Below, piece after piece: positions 1 through 9,519 of a stretch of 64,000 nucleotides of DNA. The stretch spans positions 604,736 through 668,735 of the forward strand of contig NZ_LJHS01000005.1 in NCBI RefSeq assembly GCF_001296045.1. Direction: 5' to 3'. A program made the translations under genes and the position numbers. Below the pieces are notes generated by a model. That model was not told where the DNA came from, searched no databases, and was given only the letters and a program-made list of their open reading frames with translations. Origin of the DNA: Rhizobium sp. AAP43 (GTDB lineage: Bacteria > Pseudomonadota > Alphaproteobacteria > Rhizobiales > Rhizobiaceae). Position 1 is the first letter of the stretch. Each line of letters starts with the position of its first letter.

Positions 1-1
1 G

Positions 2-577
2 GCTCTTCTGATCCTCGGACTAATTCTCTTTCTCGCCACGCACCTGATCCGTGTCGTCGCCCCCGGCTTTCGGCTTTCGATGATCGATCGGTTCGGCGAG
101 ATGGGCTGGAGGATCATCAACTCGGTTCTCAGCCTGGTTTCGCTGATCGTGTTGATCTGGGGCTATGCCACCGCGCCCGTCGTCAATCTCTGGTTCCCGC
201 CCATGGGCATGAGCCATCTGACGACGACGCTGATGCTGTTTGCGATGATCTGTCTCGTGTCCGGTTTCCTGCCGGCCGGCCATATTACCACCAAGACCAA
301 GCATCCGATCGTGCTGGCGATCAAGATCTGGGCGGCCGCGCATCTGCTGGCCAATGGTGATCTGGCGTCGGTCCTGCTTTTCGTCGCGATCCTCGCCTGG
401 GGCGTGGTCCTGCGCATCAGCTACAAGCGCCGGATGCGGGCTGGCGAAATCACGCCACGGCCCTTTGTTTCGGCTCGCTGGGATGCGATCTCTGTGGTGG
501 TTGGACTGGCCGTCTGGGCGCTGATCACCTTCTGGCTGCACGAAGTCTTGATCGGGGTTGCACCGCTTGCGATGTGA
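2..577 (+). CDS. NnrU family integral membrane protein (5' end lies before the window)
   Basis: The reading frame is open from base 2, so the first residues are missing; 191 residues are visible. It is strongly hydrophobic, with membrane segments near the visible start, after the MIDRFGEMGW stretch, and in the last 40 residues. The motif HLIRVVAPGFR near the start and the GHITTKTKHP loop match the NnrU family. NnrU genes were named in denitrifying Rhodobacter for an effect on nitrite and nitric oxide reduction, but the molecular role is unclear and many members occur in genomes without a denitrification cluster. No nitrogen-oxide genes are nearby, so the name is family-level only. The next gene starts 114 bases downstream. 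Confidence 0.75.
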   Translation, partial: ALLILGLILFLATHLIRVVAPGFRLSMIDRFGEMGWRIINSVLSLVSLIVLIWGYATAPVVNLWFPPMGMSHLTTTLMLFAMICLVSGFLPAGHITTKTKHPIVLAIKIWAAAHLLANGDLASVLLFVAILAWGVVLRISYKRRMRAGEITPRPFVSARWDAISVVVGLAVWALITFWLHEVLIGVAPLAM

Positions 578-691
578 TGGCTTGGCCTTTTGGCGGTTTT
601 CCCCTTACAAGCGGGCAAAAATCGGCTAGAAGGCCGGCAATCACAAGACTGCATGTCAATGAGGGCCGGACGGTCAAGTCCGGGAATATGT

Positions 692-1363
692 ATGGTTGAC
701 CAGAACGACAGCTTCATCCGCGAAGTGAACGAAGAGCTCCGCTCGGACCAGGTGCGCAATGCCTGGAAGCGTTACAGCCGCATCATTATCGGCATTGCCG
801 CACTGATCGTGCTTGGCACGGCGGGCCATCGGCTCTGGGACCATTGGGACACGACACAGGCATCCGGTGCCGGTGACAAGTTCATCGCGGCGCTGACGCT
901 GGCCGAGCAGGGCAAGCGCGACGAAGCCGAGGCGGCCCTCAAGGCGCTGGAGCAGGAGGGTTTCGGAGCCTATGGCATTCTCGCCCGTTTCCGCGTTGCC
1001 TCGCTTGAGGCCGAAAAGGGCCAGCCTGCCGAAGCGATTGCCTCGTTCCGGACGATCAGCGACGACGCAAGCGTTCCGGTTGCCGTGCGTGACGCCGCCA
1101 AGATGCGTGCTGCATGGCTTTTGATCGACACCGGGTCCTATGCTGACGTTTCAGCCTTGGTCGAAGTGATGGCAACGCCGGCGCATGCCATGCGCAATAG
1201 CGCGCGCGAAGCACTCGGGCTTGCCGCCTACAAGGCCGATGACATGCCGCGTGCGCGTGAATGGTTTGAACAGATCACTGAAGACGCGGAAGCCCCGCGC
1301 AATGTCGCCAACCGTGCCCAGATGTTGCTCGACAACATCAAGGCATCCGGTAAGGCGCCCTGA
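692..1363 (+). CDS. YfgM-like TPR membrane-anchored protein
   Basis: A 223-residue protein with a basic N-terminal region (RNAWKRYSR), one membrane segment (about residues 28-45) and a helical TPR-like C-terminal part rich in Ala/Glu repeats. This is the layout of YfgM-type proteins, which in E. coli sit beside the SecYEG translocon and help hand proteins to periplasmic chaperones. The gene lies 36 bases upstream of der, and yfgM and der are also neighbours in many proteobacteria. I chose the ATG at 692 (MVDQNDSF) because family members begin with this short acidic stretch; an open frame extends 34 codons further upstream but looks non-coding. The function is inferred from family and neighbourhood. 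Confidence 0.75.
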   Translation: MVDQNDSFIREVNEELRSDQVRNAWKRYSRIIIGIAALIVLGTAGHRLWDHWDTTQASGAGDKFIAALTLAEQGKRDEAEAALKALEQEGFGAYGILARFRVASLEAEKGQPAEAIASFRTISDDASVPVAVRDAAKMRAAWLLIDTGSYADVSALVEVMATPAHAMRNSAREALGLAAYKADDMPRAREWFEQITEDAEAPRNVANRAQMLLDNIKASGKAP

Positions 1364-1399
1364 GACAACAAGGCCTGAAGGGCCGGAAAGCTAAGTTCC

Positions 1400-2824
1400 A
1401 TGAGTTTCACAGTCGCCATCGTCGGGCGCCCGAATGTCGGCAAGTCCACGCTCTTCAACCGTCTCGTCGGTAAGAAGCTGGCGCTGGTCGATGACACGCC
1501 GGGTGTCACCCGCGATCGTCGCCCGGGCGACGCCAAGCTCGTGGACCTGCGTTTCACCATCATCGATACGGCCGGTCTCGAAGAGGCCAATCCCGAAACG
1601 CTCGAAGGCCGCATGCGCGCTCAGACGGAAGCGGCCATCGACGAGGCGGACCTGTCGCTCTTCGTCGTCGATGCCAAGTTCGGCCTGACGCCGGTCGACA
1701 AGACGCTCGGGGAAATGCTGCGCCGTCGCGGCAAGCCGGTGGTGCTCGTCGCCAACAAGTCGGAAGCCAAGGGCTCTGATGGCGGCTTTTACGATGCCTA
1801 TACGCTGGGTCTCGGCGAGCCGGTTCCGATTTCCGCCGAACATGGCCAGGGCATGATCGACCTGCGCAATGCCATCGTTGAGGCCATCGGTGAGGATGTG
1901 GCGTTTCCGGAAGCGGAAGACGTTGCGGAAACCGACGTCATTCTGCATCCGACAGACGAGGACGGCGAAGATGACGAAGCCGAGCCCGAGTATGACGACA
2001 CCAAGCCGCTGCGCGTGGCGATCGTCGGCCGTCCGAATGCCGGCAAGTCGACGCTGATCAACCGCTTCCTGGGCGAGGACCGGCTTTTGACCGGGCCTGA
2101 GGCCGGGATCACCCGCGATTCCATCTCGGTCGAATGGGACTGGCGCGGCCGGACCATCAAGATGTTCGACACGGCCGGCATGCGCCGCAAGGCCCGCGTT
2201 CAGGAGAAGCTGGAAAAGCTCTCCGTTGCCGATACGCTGCGCGCCATCCGCTTTGCCGAAACCGTGGTCATCGTTTTCGATGCGACCATTCCCTTCGAAA
2301 AGCAGGACATTCAGATCGTCGATCTGTGCCTGCGCGAAGGCCGTGCCGCCGTTCTCGCCTTCAACAAGTGGGATCTCGTCGAGGACCAGCAGGCGGTGCT
2401 GGCCGACCTGCGCGAAAAGACCGAGCGGCTCTTGCCGCAGGCCCGCGGCATCCGCGCCGTGCCGATCTCCGGGCAGACCGGCTACAGCCTCGACAAGCTG
2501 ATGCAGAACATCATCGACACCGACATGGTGTGGAACAAGCGCATCTCGACGTCGAAGCTCAACCGCTGGCTCGATTCGGTGACGACGCAGCATCCGCCAC
2601 CAGCCGTGTCCGGTCGCCGCCTGAAGCTGAAATACATGACGCAGGTCAAGGCCCGTCCGCCGGCCTTCATGATCTCCTGCACACGCCCCGATGCGCTGCC
2701 GGAAAGCTATGTGCGCTATCTGACCAATGGCCTGCGCGCCGATTTCCAGATGCCGGGCGTTCCGATCCGCATCCATTTCAAGGCGGGCGAAAACCCGTTC
2801 GAGGGACGGAAGAGGAAGCGCTAA
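1400..2824 (+). CDS. der: Ribosome assembly GTPase Der (EngA)
   Basis: A 474-residue protein with two tandem GTPase domains followed by a KH-like RNA-binding domain. The first P-loop (GRPNVGKST) is near residues 9-17 and the second (GRPNAGKST) near residue 210. Both have the DTAG switch and an NK-type guanine motif (NKSE, NKWD). An acidic linker of about 30 residues joins the G domains. Der is an essential GTPase for maturation of the 50S ribosomal subunit. The length is usual for alphaproteobacteria and nothing is missing. It probably shares a transcript with the YfgM-like gene and ends at the hairpin terminator at 2893. Confidence 0.97.
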   Translation: MSFTVAIVGRPNVGKSTLFNRLVGKKLALVDDTPGVTRDRRPGDAKLVDLRFTIIDTAGLEEANPETLEGRMRAQTEAAIDEADLSLFVVDAKFGLTPVDKTLGEMLRRRGKPVVLVANKSEAKGSDGGFYDAYTLGLGEPVPISAEHGQGMIDLRNAIVEAIGEDVAFPEAEDVAETDVILHPTDEDGEDDEAEPEYDDTKPLRVAIVGRPNAGKSTLINRFLGEDRLLTGPEAGITRDSISVEWDWRGRTIKMFDTAGMRRKARVQEKLEKLSVADTLRAIRFAETVVIVFDATIPFEKQDIQIVDLCLREGRAAVLAFNKWDLVEDQQAVLADLREKTERLLPQARGIRAVPISGQTGYSLDKLMQNIIDTDMVWNKRISTSKLNRWLDSVTTQHPPPAVSGRRLKLKYMTQVKARPPAFMISCTRPDALPESYVRYLTNGLRADFQMPGVPIRIHFKAGENPFEGRKRKR

Positions 2825-2892
2825 AGCGTTTCCAGGAAGCGTGTCGTCGCGGATTGCCGCCCGGGCATGCGTCTAAACAACTTATTTGAGAA

Positions 2893-2926
2893 AATCCGGT
2901 GAGCCCGCGTTCACCGGATTTTTTTT
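2893..2926 (+). terminator. Rho-independent terminator of der
   Basis: A perfect 10-base stem (2893-2902 pairing with 2911-2920) with an 8-base loop is followed by a run of eight T. It sits 69 bases after der. A short A-run on the left side means it may also end the convergent glycosyltransferase gene. Confidence 0.9.
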
Positions 2927-2939
2927 GAGTGTCCAAGCG

Positions 2940-4034
2940 CTATTCCGCCGCCGGTGTGCCGCGGATCTCTGCTTCTGCCGGGCGAATGCCGAAGCGTTGC
3001 CTGAGGCCCCGCTTGCGGCGCTGCTCCTTGGCCTCCACGACATTGTCGAAGAACTGCTGCGTTGCCGCCTCCCAGGAATAGGTTTCGGCGAGGCGCCGTG
3101 CCGACTGCGGCGAGGCTTCAAGTGCTGCGAGACAGGCCGTCTTCAGGTCGCGGTCAAGCACGCCGGCGGTCGAGCCGGCAGGGATAATGTCGATCGGGCC
3201 AGTCACCGGATAGGCGGCAACGGGAACGCCCGAGGCCAGCGCCTCGAGAATGGTATTGCCGAAGGTGTCGGTCTTCGACGGAAAGACGAAGACATCAGCC
3301 TGTGCATAGGTGTTGGCCAGATCCTCGCCGTGTTTGACGCCGGTAAACAGGATATGCGGATAGCGCGCCTGAAGCTCGGCGCGGGCAGGGCCGTCGCCGA
3401 CCACGACTTTCGAGCCCGGCAGATCAAGATCCAGAAACGCAGGCAGGTTCTTTTCCAGCGCCACGCGGCCGACCGTCATGAAGATTGGCCGGGGCAGGCC
3501 GAACGGGTTCTCCGCCTTTTCGCGTGGATGAAACAGGCCGGTGTCGATGCCGCGGCTCCACAGGCAGAGATTGTTGATGCCTTTGGCGGAAAGTTCCCGC
3601 CGCAGGCTTTCCGTTGCCACCATGCAGGCACCGCCGCGATTGTGGAACCAGCGGACAAAGGCATAAAGCCAGCGGATCGGCAGGGGCAGGCGGGCGGCGA
3701 CATATTCGGGAAAACGTGTGTGGTAGCTGGTTGAGAAGGGTTGGCCATTGCGGATGCACCAGCGCCTGGCCATGAGCCCGAGTGGGCCTTCGGTGGCGAT
3801 ATGCACATAGTCGGGCTTCTCAGCCTCGATCATCCGGCCGACCGTGCCCGGCCAGGCGAGCGACAGACGGATTTCCGGATAGGTTGGCATCGGAACGCTG
3901 GCAAAGGGCTCGGGCGTGATCATCGACACGTCGACCCCCATCGCCTTCAATTCACGATTGGTGGTTTCGATCGATCGTACGACCCCGTTCACCTGTGGGT
4001 GCCAGGCATCGGTCACAATGGTCAGCTTCGGCAT
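2940..4034 (-). CDS. GT4 family glycosyltransferase
   Basis: A 364-residue GT-B fold enzyme. The N-terminal acceptor domain begins MPKLTIVTDAWHPQVNGV, including the glycine-bearing loop typical of GT4 (formerly 'group 1') enzymes. The C-terminal donor domain carries TVGRVALEKN, VVGDGPAR, FVFPSKTDTFGNTILEA and an E-x7-E type donor-binding motif. Such enzymes move a sugar from a nucleotide donor; close relatives in rhizobia and agrobacteria include mannosyltransferase-like and glycolipid-forming enzymes acting at the inner membrane. The substrate cannot be read from the sequence. I chose the start at 4034 because the fold begins there; an open frame to 4118 adds 28 residues with no family likeness. 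It is transcribed toward der and alone. Confidence 0.85.
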   Translation of the reverse strand: MPKLTIVTDAWHPQVNGVVRSIETTNRELKAMGVDVSMITPEPFASVPMPTYPEIRLSLAWPGTVGRMIEAEKPDYVHIATEGPLGLMARRWCIRNGQPFSTSYHTRFPEYVAARLPLPIRWLYAFVRWFHNRGGACMVATESLRRELSAKGINNLCLWSRGIDTGLFHPREKAENPFGLPRPIFMTVGRVALEKNLPAFLDLDLPGSKVVVGDGPARAELQARYPHILFTGVKHGEDLANTYAQADVFVFPSKTDTFGNTILEALASGVPVAAYPVTGPIDIIPAGSTAGVLDRDLKTACLAALEASPQSARRLAETYSWEAATQQFFDNVVEAKEQRRKRGLRQRFGIRPAEAEIRGTPAAE

Positions 4035-4230
4035 GACGTCTCCGCCTTCGTCCGAAACGCCGCTTGTGCGGCGATTCCGCCTGAAAATGGCTGTATCCCG
4101 CTTATGCGAGGGGAACATTACAGCTTCATGTCAGTCTCCCCGCCGGGCATGTTTGACATTCGTTGCGCAAGGCGCTTGCCTAGGGCGATGTTGGAACATG
4201 CCTCCCCGATTCCAGAGGAAGGAACTGCGC

Positions 4231-5889
4231 ATGACGAAGAAACCCGCTGTTGCCACCAAGACGAGCAATCCCGACTGGTGGCGCGGTGCCGTGATCTACC
4301 AGGTCTATCCGCGCTCGTTCCAGGATACGGATGGCGACGGGATCGGCGACATCAGGGGCATCATCCAGCGGCTCCCCTATATCGCCTCGCTCGGGGTCGA
4401 CGCGATCTGGCTCTCGCCCTTCTTCACCTCACCCCAGGCCGATATGGGCTATGACGTCTCCGACTATTGCGATGTCGATCCGATGTTCGGCACGCTTGCC
4501 GATTTCGACGCGATGATGAGCGAAGCGCATCGGCTCGGCCTCAAGGTCATCATCGACCAGGTGATCTCGCATACCTCCGACCAGCATCCGTGGTTCAAGG
4601 AGAGCCGGACCAGTCGTGATAATGCCAAGGCTGACTGGTATGTCTGGGCGGCCGCGAAGCCGGACGGCACGGCGCCGAACAACTGGCTTTCGGTGTTTGG
4701 CGGCCCGGCTTGGGAATGGGACGGCGTGCGCAAGCAGTATTACATGCACAATTTCCTCGCCTCGCAGCCGGACCTCAACTTCCACAACAGGGACGTCCAG
4801 GATGCCGTTCTGGCGGCAACGAAATTCTGGCTCGACCGGGGCGTCGACGGCTTCCGCCTCGATACGGTGAACTACTATTTCCATGACAAGGAACTGCGGG
4901 ACAACCCGCCGCATATGCCCGATAGCGAAGACGCTGGCCTCGATGCGCCTGACGTCAATCCTTACGGCATGCAGAGCCATCTCTACGACAAGACGCAGCC
5001 GGAGAATGTCGAGTTCCTCAAGCGTTTCCGGGCGCTGCTCGAGGAATATCCTGACCGCACGACAGTTGGGGAAGTCGGTGACGGTGCGCGTTCGCTGAAG
5101 ACGGTTGCCGCCTATACATCCGGCGGCGACAAGCTGCACATGTGCTACACCTTCGACCTTCTCGGGCCGGATTTCACGCCAAGCCATATCCGCCACTGCG
5201 TCGACAGCTTCCAGAGACAGGTCAAGGACGGATGGGTCTGCTGGGCGTTTTCGAATCATGACGTGACGCGCCATGTCAGCCGCTTTATCGACAAGCCGGA
5301 AGAGCGCGGCCCGGTGGCCAAGCTTGCGATCAATGTGCTGGCCAGCCTGCGCGGCTCGATCTGCCTCTATCAGGGCGAGGAGCTGGGTCTACCAGAGGCG
5401 GAACTGACATTCGAGGATCTGCGCGACCCCTATGGCATCCGCTTCTGGCCGGCCTTCAAGGGGCGCGATGGATGCCGGACGCCGATGGTTTGGGCAGCTG
5501 GCGAGCCGCAGGCGGACTTCTCGACAGGAAAGCCCTGGTTGCCGGTGCCGGCGGACCATCTGCCGCTGTCAGCCGGGGCGCAGGATGGGGAGGAGGGATC
5601 GGTTCTTTCGCATTACCGGGCGGTGCTTGCCTTCCGCAAGGCGCATCCCGCGCTGATCCAGGGCGATATCGAATTCCTTGACACCAATGAGGACGTGCTC
5701 GCCTTTACCCGCTGCCTCGGCGAGGAGCGGCTGCTCTTCGTCTTCAACCTGCGGCGTGGCCCGCAGGATATTGCGCTGCCCCTCGGCAATCCGGTCAAGG
5801 ACCGTATCGCCATGCCGGGACTGGCCGGAACCCTGGTCGACGGCGAAATCCAGCTCGGCCCGCTCGACGGTTTTTGCGCGCGGTTCTGA
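4231..5889 (+). CDS. GH13 alpha-glucosidase
   Basis: A 552-residue cytoplasmic glycoside hydrolase of family 13 (oligo-1,6-glucosidase/alpha-glucosidase group). The N-terminus has the usual WWRGAVIYQVYPRSF signature, then SDYCDVDPMFG. The catalytic residues are visible: nucleophile D211 in GFRLDTVN, acid/base E281 in TVGEVGD and transition-state stabiliser D344 in SNHDVTRH. It would release glucose from alpha-linked oligosaccharides. In Sinorhizobium a close relative, AglA, belongs to the alpha-glucoside uptake operon, but no sugar transporter is next to it here. The start at 4231 has a good ribosome site (AGGAAGGA); the open frame from 3916 is longer but its first 105 codons overlap the promoter of the divergent glycosyltransferase. 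Confidence 0.92.
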   Translation: MTKKPAVATKTSNPDWWRGAVIYQVYPRSFQDTDGDGIGDIRGIIQRLPYIASLGVDAIWLSPFFTSPQADMGYDVSDYCDVDPMFGTLADFDAMMSEAHRLGLKVIIDQVISHTSDQHPWFKESRTSRDNAKADWYVWAAAKPDGTAPNNWLSVFGGPAWEWDGVRKQYYMHNFLASQPDLNFHNRDVQDAVLAATKFWLDRGVDGFRLDTVNYYFHDKELRDNPPHMPDSEDAGLDAPDVNPYGMQSHLYDKTQPENVEFLKRFRALLEEYPDRTTVGEVGDGARSLKTVAAYTSGGDKLHMCYTFDLLGPDFTPSHIRHCVDSFQRQVKDGWVCWAFSNHDVTRHVSRFIDKPEERGPVAKLAINVLASLRGSICLYQGEELGLPEAELTFEDLRDPYGIRFWPAFKGRDGCRTPMVWAAGEPQADFSTGKPWLPVPADHLPLSAGAQDGEEGSVLSHYRAVLAFRKAHPALIQGDIEFLDTNEDVLAFTRCLGEERLLFVFNLRRGPQDIALPLGNPVKDRIAMPGLAGTLVDGEIQLGPLDGFCARF

Positions 5890-5912
5890 TCGATTCAGGT
5901 GGCGGGGGCGGC

Positions 5913-6701
5913 TCAGGCGCCCTCGTCCGGGATGTTCAAGACATGGCCACAGGCCTTGCAGTGCACGGCGTCGGCGTCGTGCCGCTGCAGCCCGCATTCG
6001 GGGCAGGGAAAGGTCACCTTGTAGGGCCGGACGATCGCCTGGGCGAGTCGCACGAAGAGCGAGATACCGATGATCATGGTGACGATCGAGGTCAGCTTGC
6101 CGAATGTGCCGGGAAGCGTGATGTCGCCAAAGCCGGTCGTCGTCACCGTGGCTACCGTGAAGTAGAGCGCATCGATGAAGCCGGTGCCGGCGTCTTCGGC
6201 ATAGAAGAAGAAGGTGTAGACGAAGCCGGTTACCAGGAAGAGGAAGACGAAGAGGTTGATGAAGGCAGTGACCACGTCTCCCTGCTCGCGAAGGCCGAGC
6301 CGCCGCAACATCAGCTTGAAGACCGGCCTTTGCGCCACGGCCCAGATCCGGGCTACCCGCAGGAAGGCGAAGTTGAACAGCCATTGCGGAAACAGCAGCG
6401 TGGCAAGCACAAAGATGTCCAGCCAGGTCATGGGCCGGGAGAAATAGCGGCGAACCGAGCCTGAAGCTGCCCCTTGCGCTACCAGCTCAAGCGCGATCCA
6501 GGCGGCGATCAGATAATCCAGGATAAGATAGCTTGGCCGATCCCGCAGATAGGGGCCTGCGAGAAAGAAGGCGATGATCGCAAGATCGATCACCATTAAG
6601 GCAAACTGGAAGCGGATGGCCGCCGTGTCATGGCCGAAATAGAGCCGGGCGAGGCGCTGGCGGAGCGTGCGTGTCACCGGTTTCGAAGTCTCTTCTGGCA
6701 T
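5913..6701 (-). CDS. Voltage-gated-type K+ channel with C-terminal zinc ribbon
   Basis: A 262-residue six-segment ion channel. Membrane segments run from about residue 33 to 225. An S4-like basic segment (RVARIW...RPVFKLMLRRL, 115-135) is followed by a pore loop with selectivity filter TTTGFGD (187-193). The cytoplasmic C-terminus carries a four-cysteine zinc ribbon (CPEC at 233-236, CKAC at 248-251), an unusual tail for a bacterial K+ channel. The gene starts only 9 bases after the yoeB stop codon and its ribosome site (GAGGGATC) lies in that gap, so it probably shares a transcript with the toxin-antitoxin pair upstream. It is convergent with the alpha-glucosidase gene. Confidence 0.85.
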   Translation of the reverse strand: MPEETSKPVTRTLRQRLARLYFGHDTAAIRFQFALMVIDLAIIAFFLAGPYLRDRPSYLILDYLIAAWIALELVAQGAASGSVRRYFSRPMTWLDIFVLATLLFPQWLFNFAFLRVARIWAVAQRPVFKLMLRRLGLREQGDVVTAFINLFVFLFLVTGFVYTFFFYAEDAGTGFIDALYFTVATVTTTGFGDITLPGTFGKLTSIVTMIIGISLFVRLAQAIVRPYKVTFPCPECGLQRHDADAVHCKACGHVLNIPDEGA

Positions 6702-6710
6702 GATCCCTCG

Positions 6711-6977
6711 TCAGTAGTGGAAGCGGCATTGCAGGATGACCAGCGTCTGCTCAGCGCCGGTTCCGACAACGCTATAGACGAGCCGGTGTTCCTGGGTAAT
6801 CCGCCTCGACCACATGCCCTTGAGCGTTCCCTTCAAAGGTTCCGGTTTTCCGATGCCCTCGAAGGGATGGCGGGTCATGTCGCGCAGCAGGTCATTGATC
6901 CTTGCCAGTGTCTTTCGGTCGTTTTCTTGCCAGTAGACATAGTCCGTCCAGCCGTCCGGCACGAAAGCGATCCGCAT
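6711..6977 (-). CDS. yoeB: YoeB family mRNA interferase toxin
   Basis: An 88-residue toxin of the Txe/YoeB family, which cuts mRNA in the ribosomal A site. The residues used for catalysis in E. coli YoeB have counterparts here: E46 in GKPEPLK, R65 in EHRLVY and the terminal pair H87-Y88. The WSRRI and FEG-x-GKPEPLK signatures are intact, so the toxin should be active. It starts 2 bases after the antitoxin stop codon, the usual antitoxin-then-toxin order, and is followed 9 bases later by the K+ channel gene. Confidence 0.93.
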   Translation of the reverse strand: MRIAFVPDGWTDYVYWQENDRKTLARINDLLRDMTRHPFEGIGKPEPLKGTLKGMWSRRITQEHRLVYSVVGTGAEQTLVILQCRFHY

Positions 6978-6979
6978 AT

Positions 6980-7243
6980 CTACAGATTCATGCCGAGTGC
7001 CAGCGACGGCTCGGTGGTGTTGCCGGAGAGCATGTCCTGCTTCGCCTTCAGAAGCCGTGCGGCATTGGCGGGCGATGAAAGGAGATGGATCGTCTCAAGC
7101 AGGCTTTCATATTCATCCTTGCCCATCAGGACAGCCGAGGGCTTGTCCCGTCTGATGATCTCGACCGGGGCTGCGTCGTCATTGACCTTGTCGAGAAGAC
7201 CGGCGAGTTCGGCTCGGGCCTTCGAGAAGAAAATCGTATCCAC
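6980..7243 (-). CDS. yefM: YefM family antitoxin
   Basis: An 87-residue Phd/YefM antitoxin that would bind YoeB with its C-terminal half and the promoter DNA with its N-terminal half. The N-terminus (SKARAELAGLLDKV) and the middle SAVLMGKDEYESLLET are the family hallmarks. The start codon is GTG at 7243, supported by GGAG 8 bases upstream; no in-frame ATG precedes it. Expression is probably self-repressed through the inverted repeat at 7257-7280. Confidence 0.92.
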   Translation of the reverse strand: MDTIFFSKARAELAGLLDKVNDDAAPVEIIRRDKPSAVLMGKDEYESLLETIHLLSSPANAARLLKAKQDMLSGNTTEPSLALGMNL

Positions 7244-7256
7244 GCTCTAATCTCCA

Positions 7257-7280
7257 AGTTGTCCCGAATATGGTACAACT
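7257..7280 (-). promoter_or_regulatory. Candidate YefM/YoeB operator
   Basis: The inverted repeat AGTTGT-N12-ACAACT (7257-7262 and 7275-7280) has an inner CC/GG pair that extends the symmetry. It lies 14-37 bases upstream of the antitoxin GTG, where YefM-type antitoxins usually bind to repress their own operon. Function is inferred from position and symmetry only. Confidence 0.5.
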
Positions 7281-7301
7281 CTAGACGTCTTGCAACGCCA
7301 A

Positions 7302-8996
7302 TCACCCGATCAGGCAGAACTTGTCGACATCGACCATGCCCTTGTCGGAAATCTTCAAATGCGGGATGACCGGCAATGGCAGGAAGGCGACTTGCAGGAA
7401 GGGTTCTTCGAGAGTCGTTCCAAGGGCATAGGCCGCTTGTCTCAAGTGATGCAGCGTGTCGCGCACGCTCTCATAGGGCTCGAGGCTCATGAGGCCTGCG
7501 ACGGGGAGCGGGATTTCGCCCGTGACCTTGCCGTTTTCGACCACGACGAAGCCGCCCTTGATGTCTCCCAGCCGGTTGGCGGCGAGCGCCATGTCTTCTT
7601 CCGAAACACCGACGACGCAGATGTTGTGGCTGTCATGGCCGACGGTCGAGGCGATTGCGCCCTTCTTCAGGCCGAAACCCTGGACGAAGCCGTTGGCATG
7701 ATTGCCGTTCTTGCCGTGGCGTTCGATGACGGCGACCTTGATGATGTCGTTGTCCAGATCGACCGAGGTCTGGTTGCCGGAGGTCGGCAGGCGAAAGCGG
7801 CGGTGCTCGGTGATGATCTTGCCGGGCATCACGCCGATCACGGGTGTTTCGCCTTCGGCCACCGGCACGCCGAAATCGGCGGCCTTGACGATCCGTGCCT
7901 TGACGCTGTCGAGGCCAACAGGGGCGACAGACTTGCGGGTCGCAAACAGTGCGTCGGTCACGCGACGCCCGGCGGAGAACACCATTTCGGCCTTGCAGTT
8001 TTCCAGGGTGTCGACGACGACGAGATCGGCGCGCCAGCCAGGTGCTACGAGGCCGCGGTCACGCAGCCCAAATGCCCGGGCCGCTGAAATCGATGCGGCG
8101 CGATAGACGGCGAGCGGTTCGACGCCGTTTCTGATCGCCTCGCGGATCAGATAGTCGAGATGGCCCTGTTCGGCGATGTCGAGCGGGTTGCGGTCGTCGG
8201 TGCAGAGCGCCAGGAAGGGCGAGAGCCGCTCGGTGAGGATGGGTATCAGCGCGTGCAGATCCTTCGAGACCGAGCCCTCGCGTACCAGAATATGCATGCC
8301 CTTGCGGATCTTTTCCATCGCCTCGGCTGCCGTCGTGCATTCGTGGTCGGTGCGGATGCGGGCGGAGAGATAGCCGTTCAGGTCGCGGCCCGAGAGCAGC
8401 GGCGAATGGCCGTCGATATGTCCGTCCTGGAAGGCTTCGAGTTTCGCCATGCAGATCGGATCCTTGTGGATCACCCCTGGGAAATTCATGAATTCTGCAA
8501 GGCCGATCACCTTGGGATGGTGGCGGAAGGGCAGGAGACGCTCGATGGGCAGATCGGCACCCGCCGTTTCCAGATGGGTGGCGGGCACGCAGGACGAAAG
8601 CTGGACGCGGATGTCCATGATCGTCTGTTCGGCCGAGTCGAGGAAAAACTGGATGCCTTCGGTGCCGAGCACATTGGCGATCTCATGCGGATCGCAGATC
8701 ACGGTCGTCACGCCATAGGGCAGCACGCAGCGGTCGAATTCATGCGGCGTGACCAGCGAGCTTTCGATATGCAGATGCGTGTCGATGAAACCGGGCACGA
8801 CGATCTTACCCGAGATATCGATGATTTCGCGGCCCTCATAGGCCTCGACCGTGCCGACAATGGTGTCGCCGCAGATCGCGATGTCGGAGGCCACGAGCTC
8901 GCCGGTGACGAGATCGAAGAAGCGACCGCCCCTCAGAACGATATCCGCTGGTTCGCGGCCCGTGCCCTGATCGATGCGGCGTTCGAGGTCGGTCAT
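7302..8996 (-). CDS. ade: Adenine deaminase
   Basis: A 564-residue amidohydrolase that converts adenine to hypoxanthine and ammonia in purine salvage. The metal-binding motif [13 protein letters not shown] is near residue 70, the catalytic region HGHSP-like (DGHSPLLSG) and TDDRNP follow, and the C-terminal Ade-specific domain with GFGLKKGA and TVGHDSHN is complete. Length and domain order are those of bacterial Ade rather than of the shorter, adenosine-type deaminases. It is a single gene on the minus strand, with no obvious operon partner. Confidence 0.95.
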   Translation of the reverse strand: MTDLERRIDQGTGREPADIVLRGGRFFDLVTGELVASDIAICGDTIVGTVEAYEGREIIDISGKIVVPGFIDTHLHIESSLVTPHEFDRCVLPYGVTTVICDPHEIANVLGTEGIQFFLDSAEQTIMDIRVQLSSCVPATHLETAGADLPIERLLPFRHHPKVIGLAEFMNFPGVIHKDPICMAKLEAFQDGHIDGHSPLLSGRDLNGYLSARIRTDHECTTAAEAMEKIRKGMHILVREGSVSKDLHALIPILTERLSPFLALCTDDRNPLDIAEQGHLDYLIREAIRNGVEPLAVYRAASISAARAFGLRDRGLVAPGWRADLVVVDTLENCKAEMVFSAGRRVTDALFATRKSVAPVGLDSVKARIVKAADFGVPVAEGETPVIGVMPGKIITEHRRFRLPTSGNQTSVDLDNDIIKVAVIERHGKNGNHANGFVQGFGLKKGAIASTVGHDSHNICVVGVSEEDMALAANRLGDIKGGFVVVENGKVTGEIPLPVAGLMSLEPYESVRDTLHHLRQAAYALGTTLEEPFLQVAFLPLPVIPHLKISDKGMVDVDKFCLIG

Positions 8997-9083
8997 GGCG
9001 GCGTCTCCTGTTCTGTTGTTCCCCCCACTGTAGCGAGTGCCACCGGCAGAGGGGAAGGGCTGCGATATCCGCGAGTCCGCCTC

Positions 9084-9506
9084 TTACACAGAAGACCCGC
9101 TCGCCGGAGGTATCGCATCGAAACGCTCATCGATCGGCACGCCGAGGGCGACAGCCAGTGCATTGGTCCGGCTTGCCATGGCAATGACCTGCAGGAGTTC
9201 GGCATGCATTGCCGGGGTCATGCCCTTGGCCTTGGCCGACGCCGTGTGGGAGTGAACGCAATAGGCACAGCCATTCGTCGCGGAAACTGCAATGTAAATC
9301 AGTTCCTTGACCAGCGGATCGAGTGCGCCAGGCGCCATAACGGTTTGCAGTCTGTCCCAGACGCTACGAAGCTCGTCCGGATCATGGGCCAGCGCCCGCC
9401 AAAAGTTGTTGACGTAGTCGGTACCGCGCTTTTCGCGGATGTCGTTGAAGACGGCGAGCGCATTGGCGCTCGCCTCCTCATCGCTCAGAAGGGGAAGAAC
9501 TGCCAT
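9084..9506 (-). CDS. AhpD-like / carboxymuconolactone decarboxylase family protein
   Basis: A 140-residue all-helical protein with the CxxC motif in NGCAYCVHSHT, the redox-active pair plus histidine of AhpD-like peroxidase partners. I chose the ATG at 9506, with AGGAAGG in front, because the longer frame from 9584 would run back into the preceding gene. It starts 13 bases after the stop of the cyclase-family gene and very probably shares its transcript. It could be an alkylhydroperoxidase-type reductase; the electron donor and substrate are not evident. Confidence 0.8.
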   Translation of the reverse strand: MAVLPLLSDEEASANALAVFNDIREKRGTDYVNNFWRALAHDPDELRSVWDRLQTVMAPGALDPLVKELIYIAVSATNGCAYCVHSHTASAKAKGMTPAMHAELLQVIAMASRTNALAVALGVPIDERFDAIPPASGSSV

Positions 9507-9519
9507 CGGGTGCCTTCCT

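Noticed and set aside
1391..2776. A 461-codon minus-strand open frame opposite der.
   Set aside because: Complete Der motifs on the plus strand explain the region; the antisense frame has no family signature.
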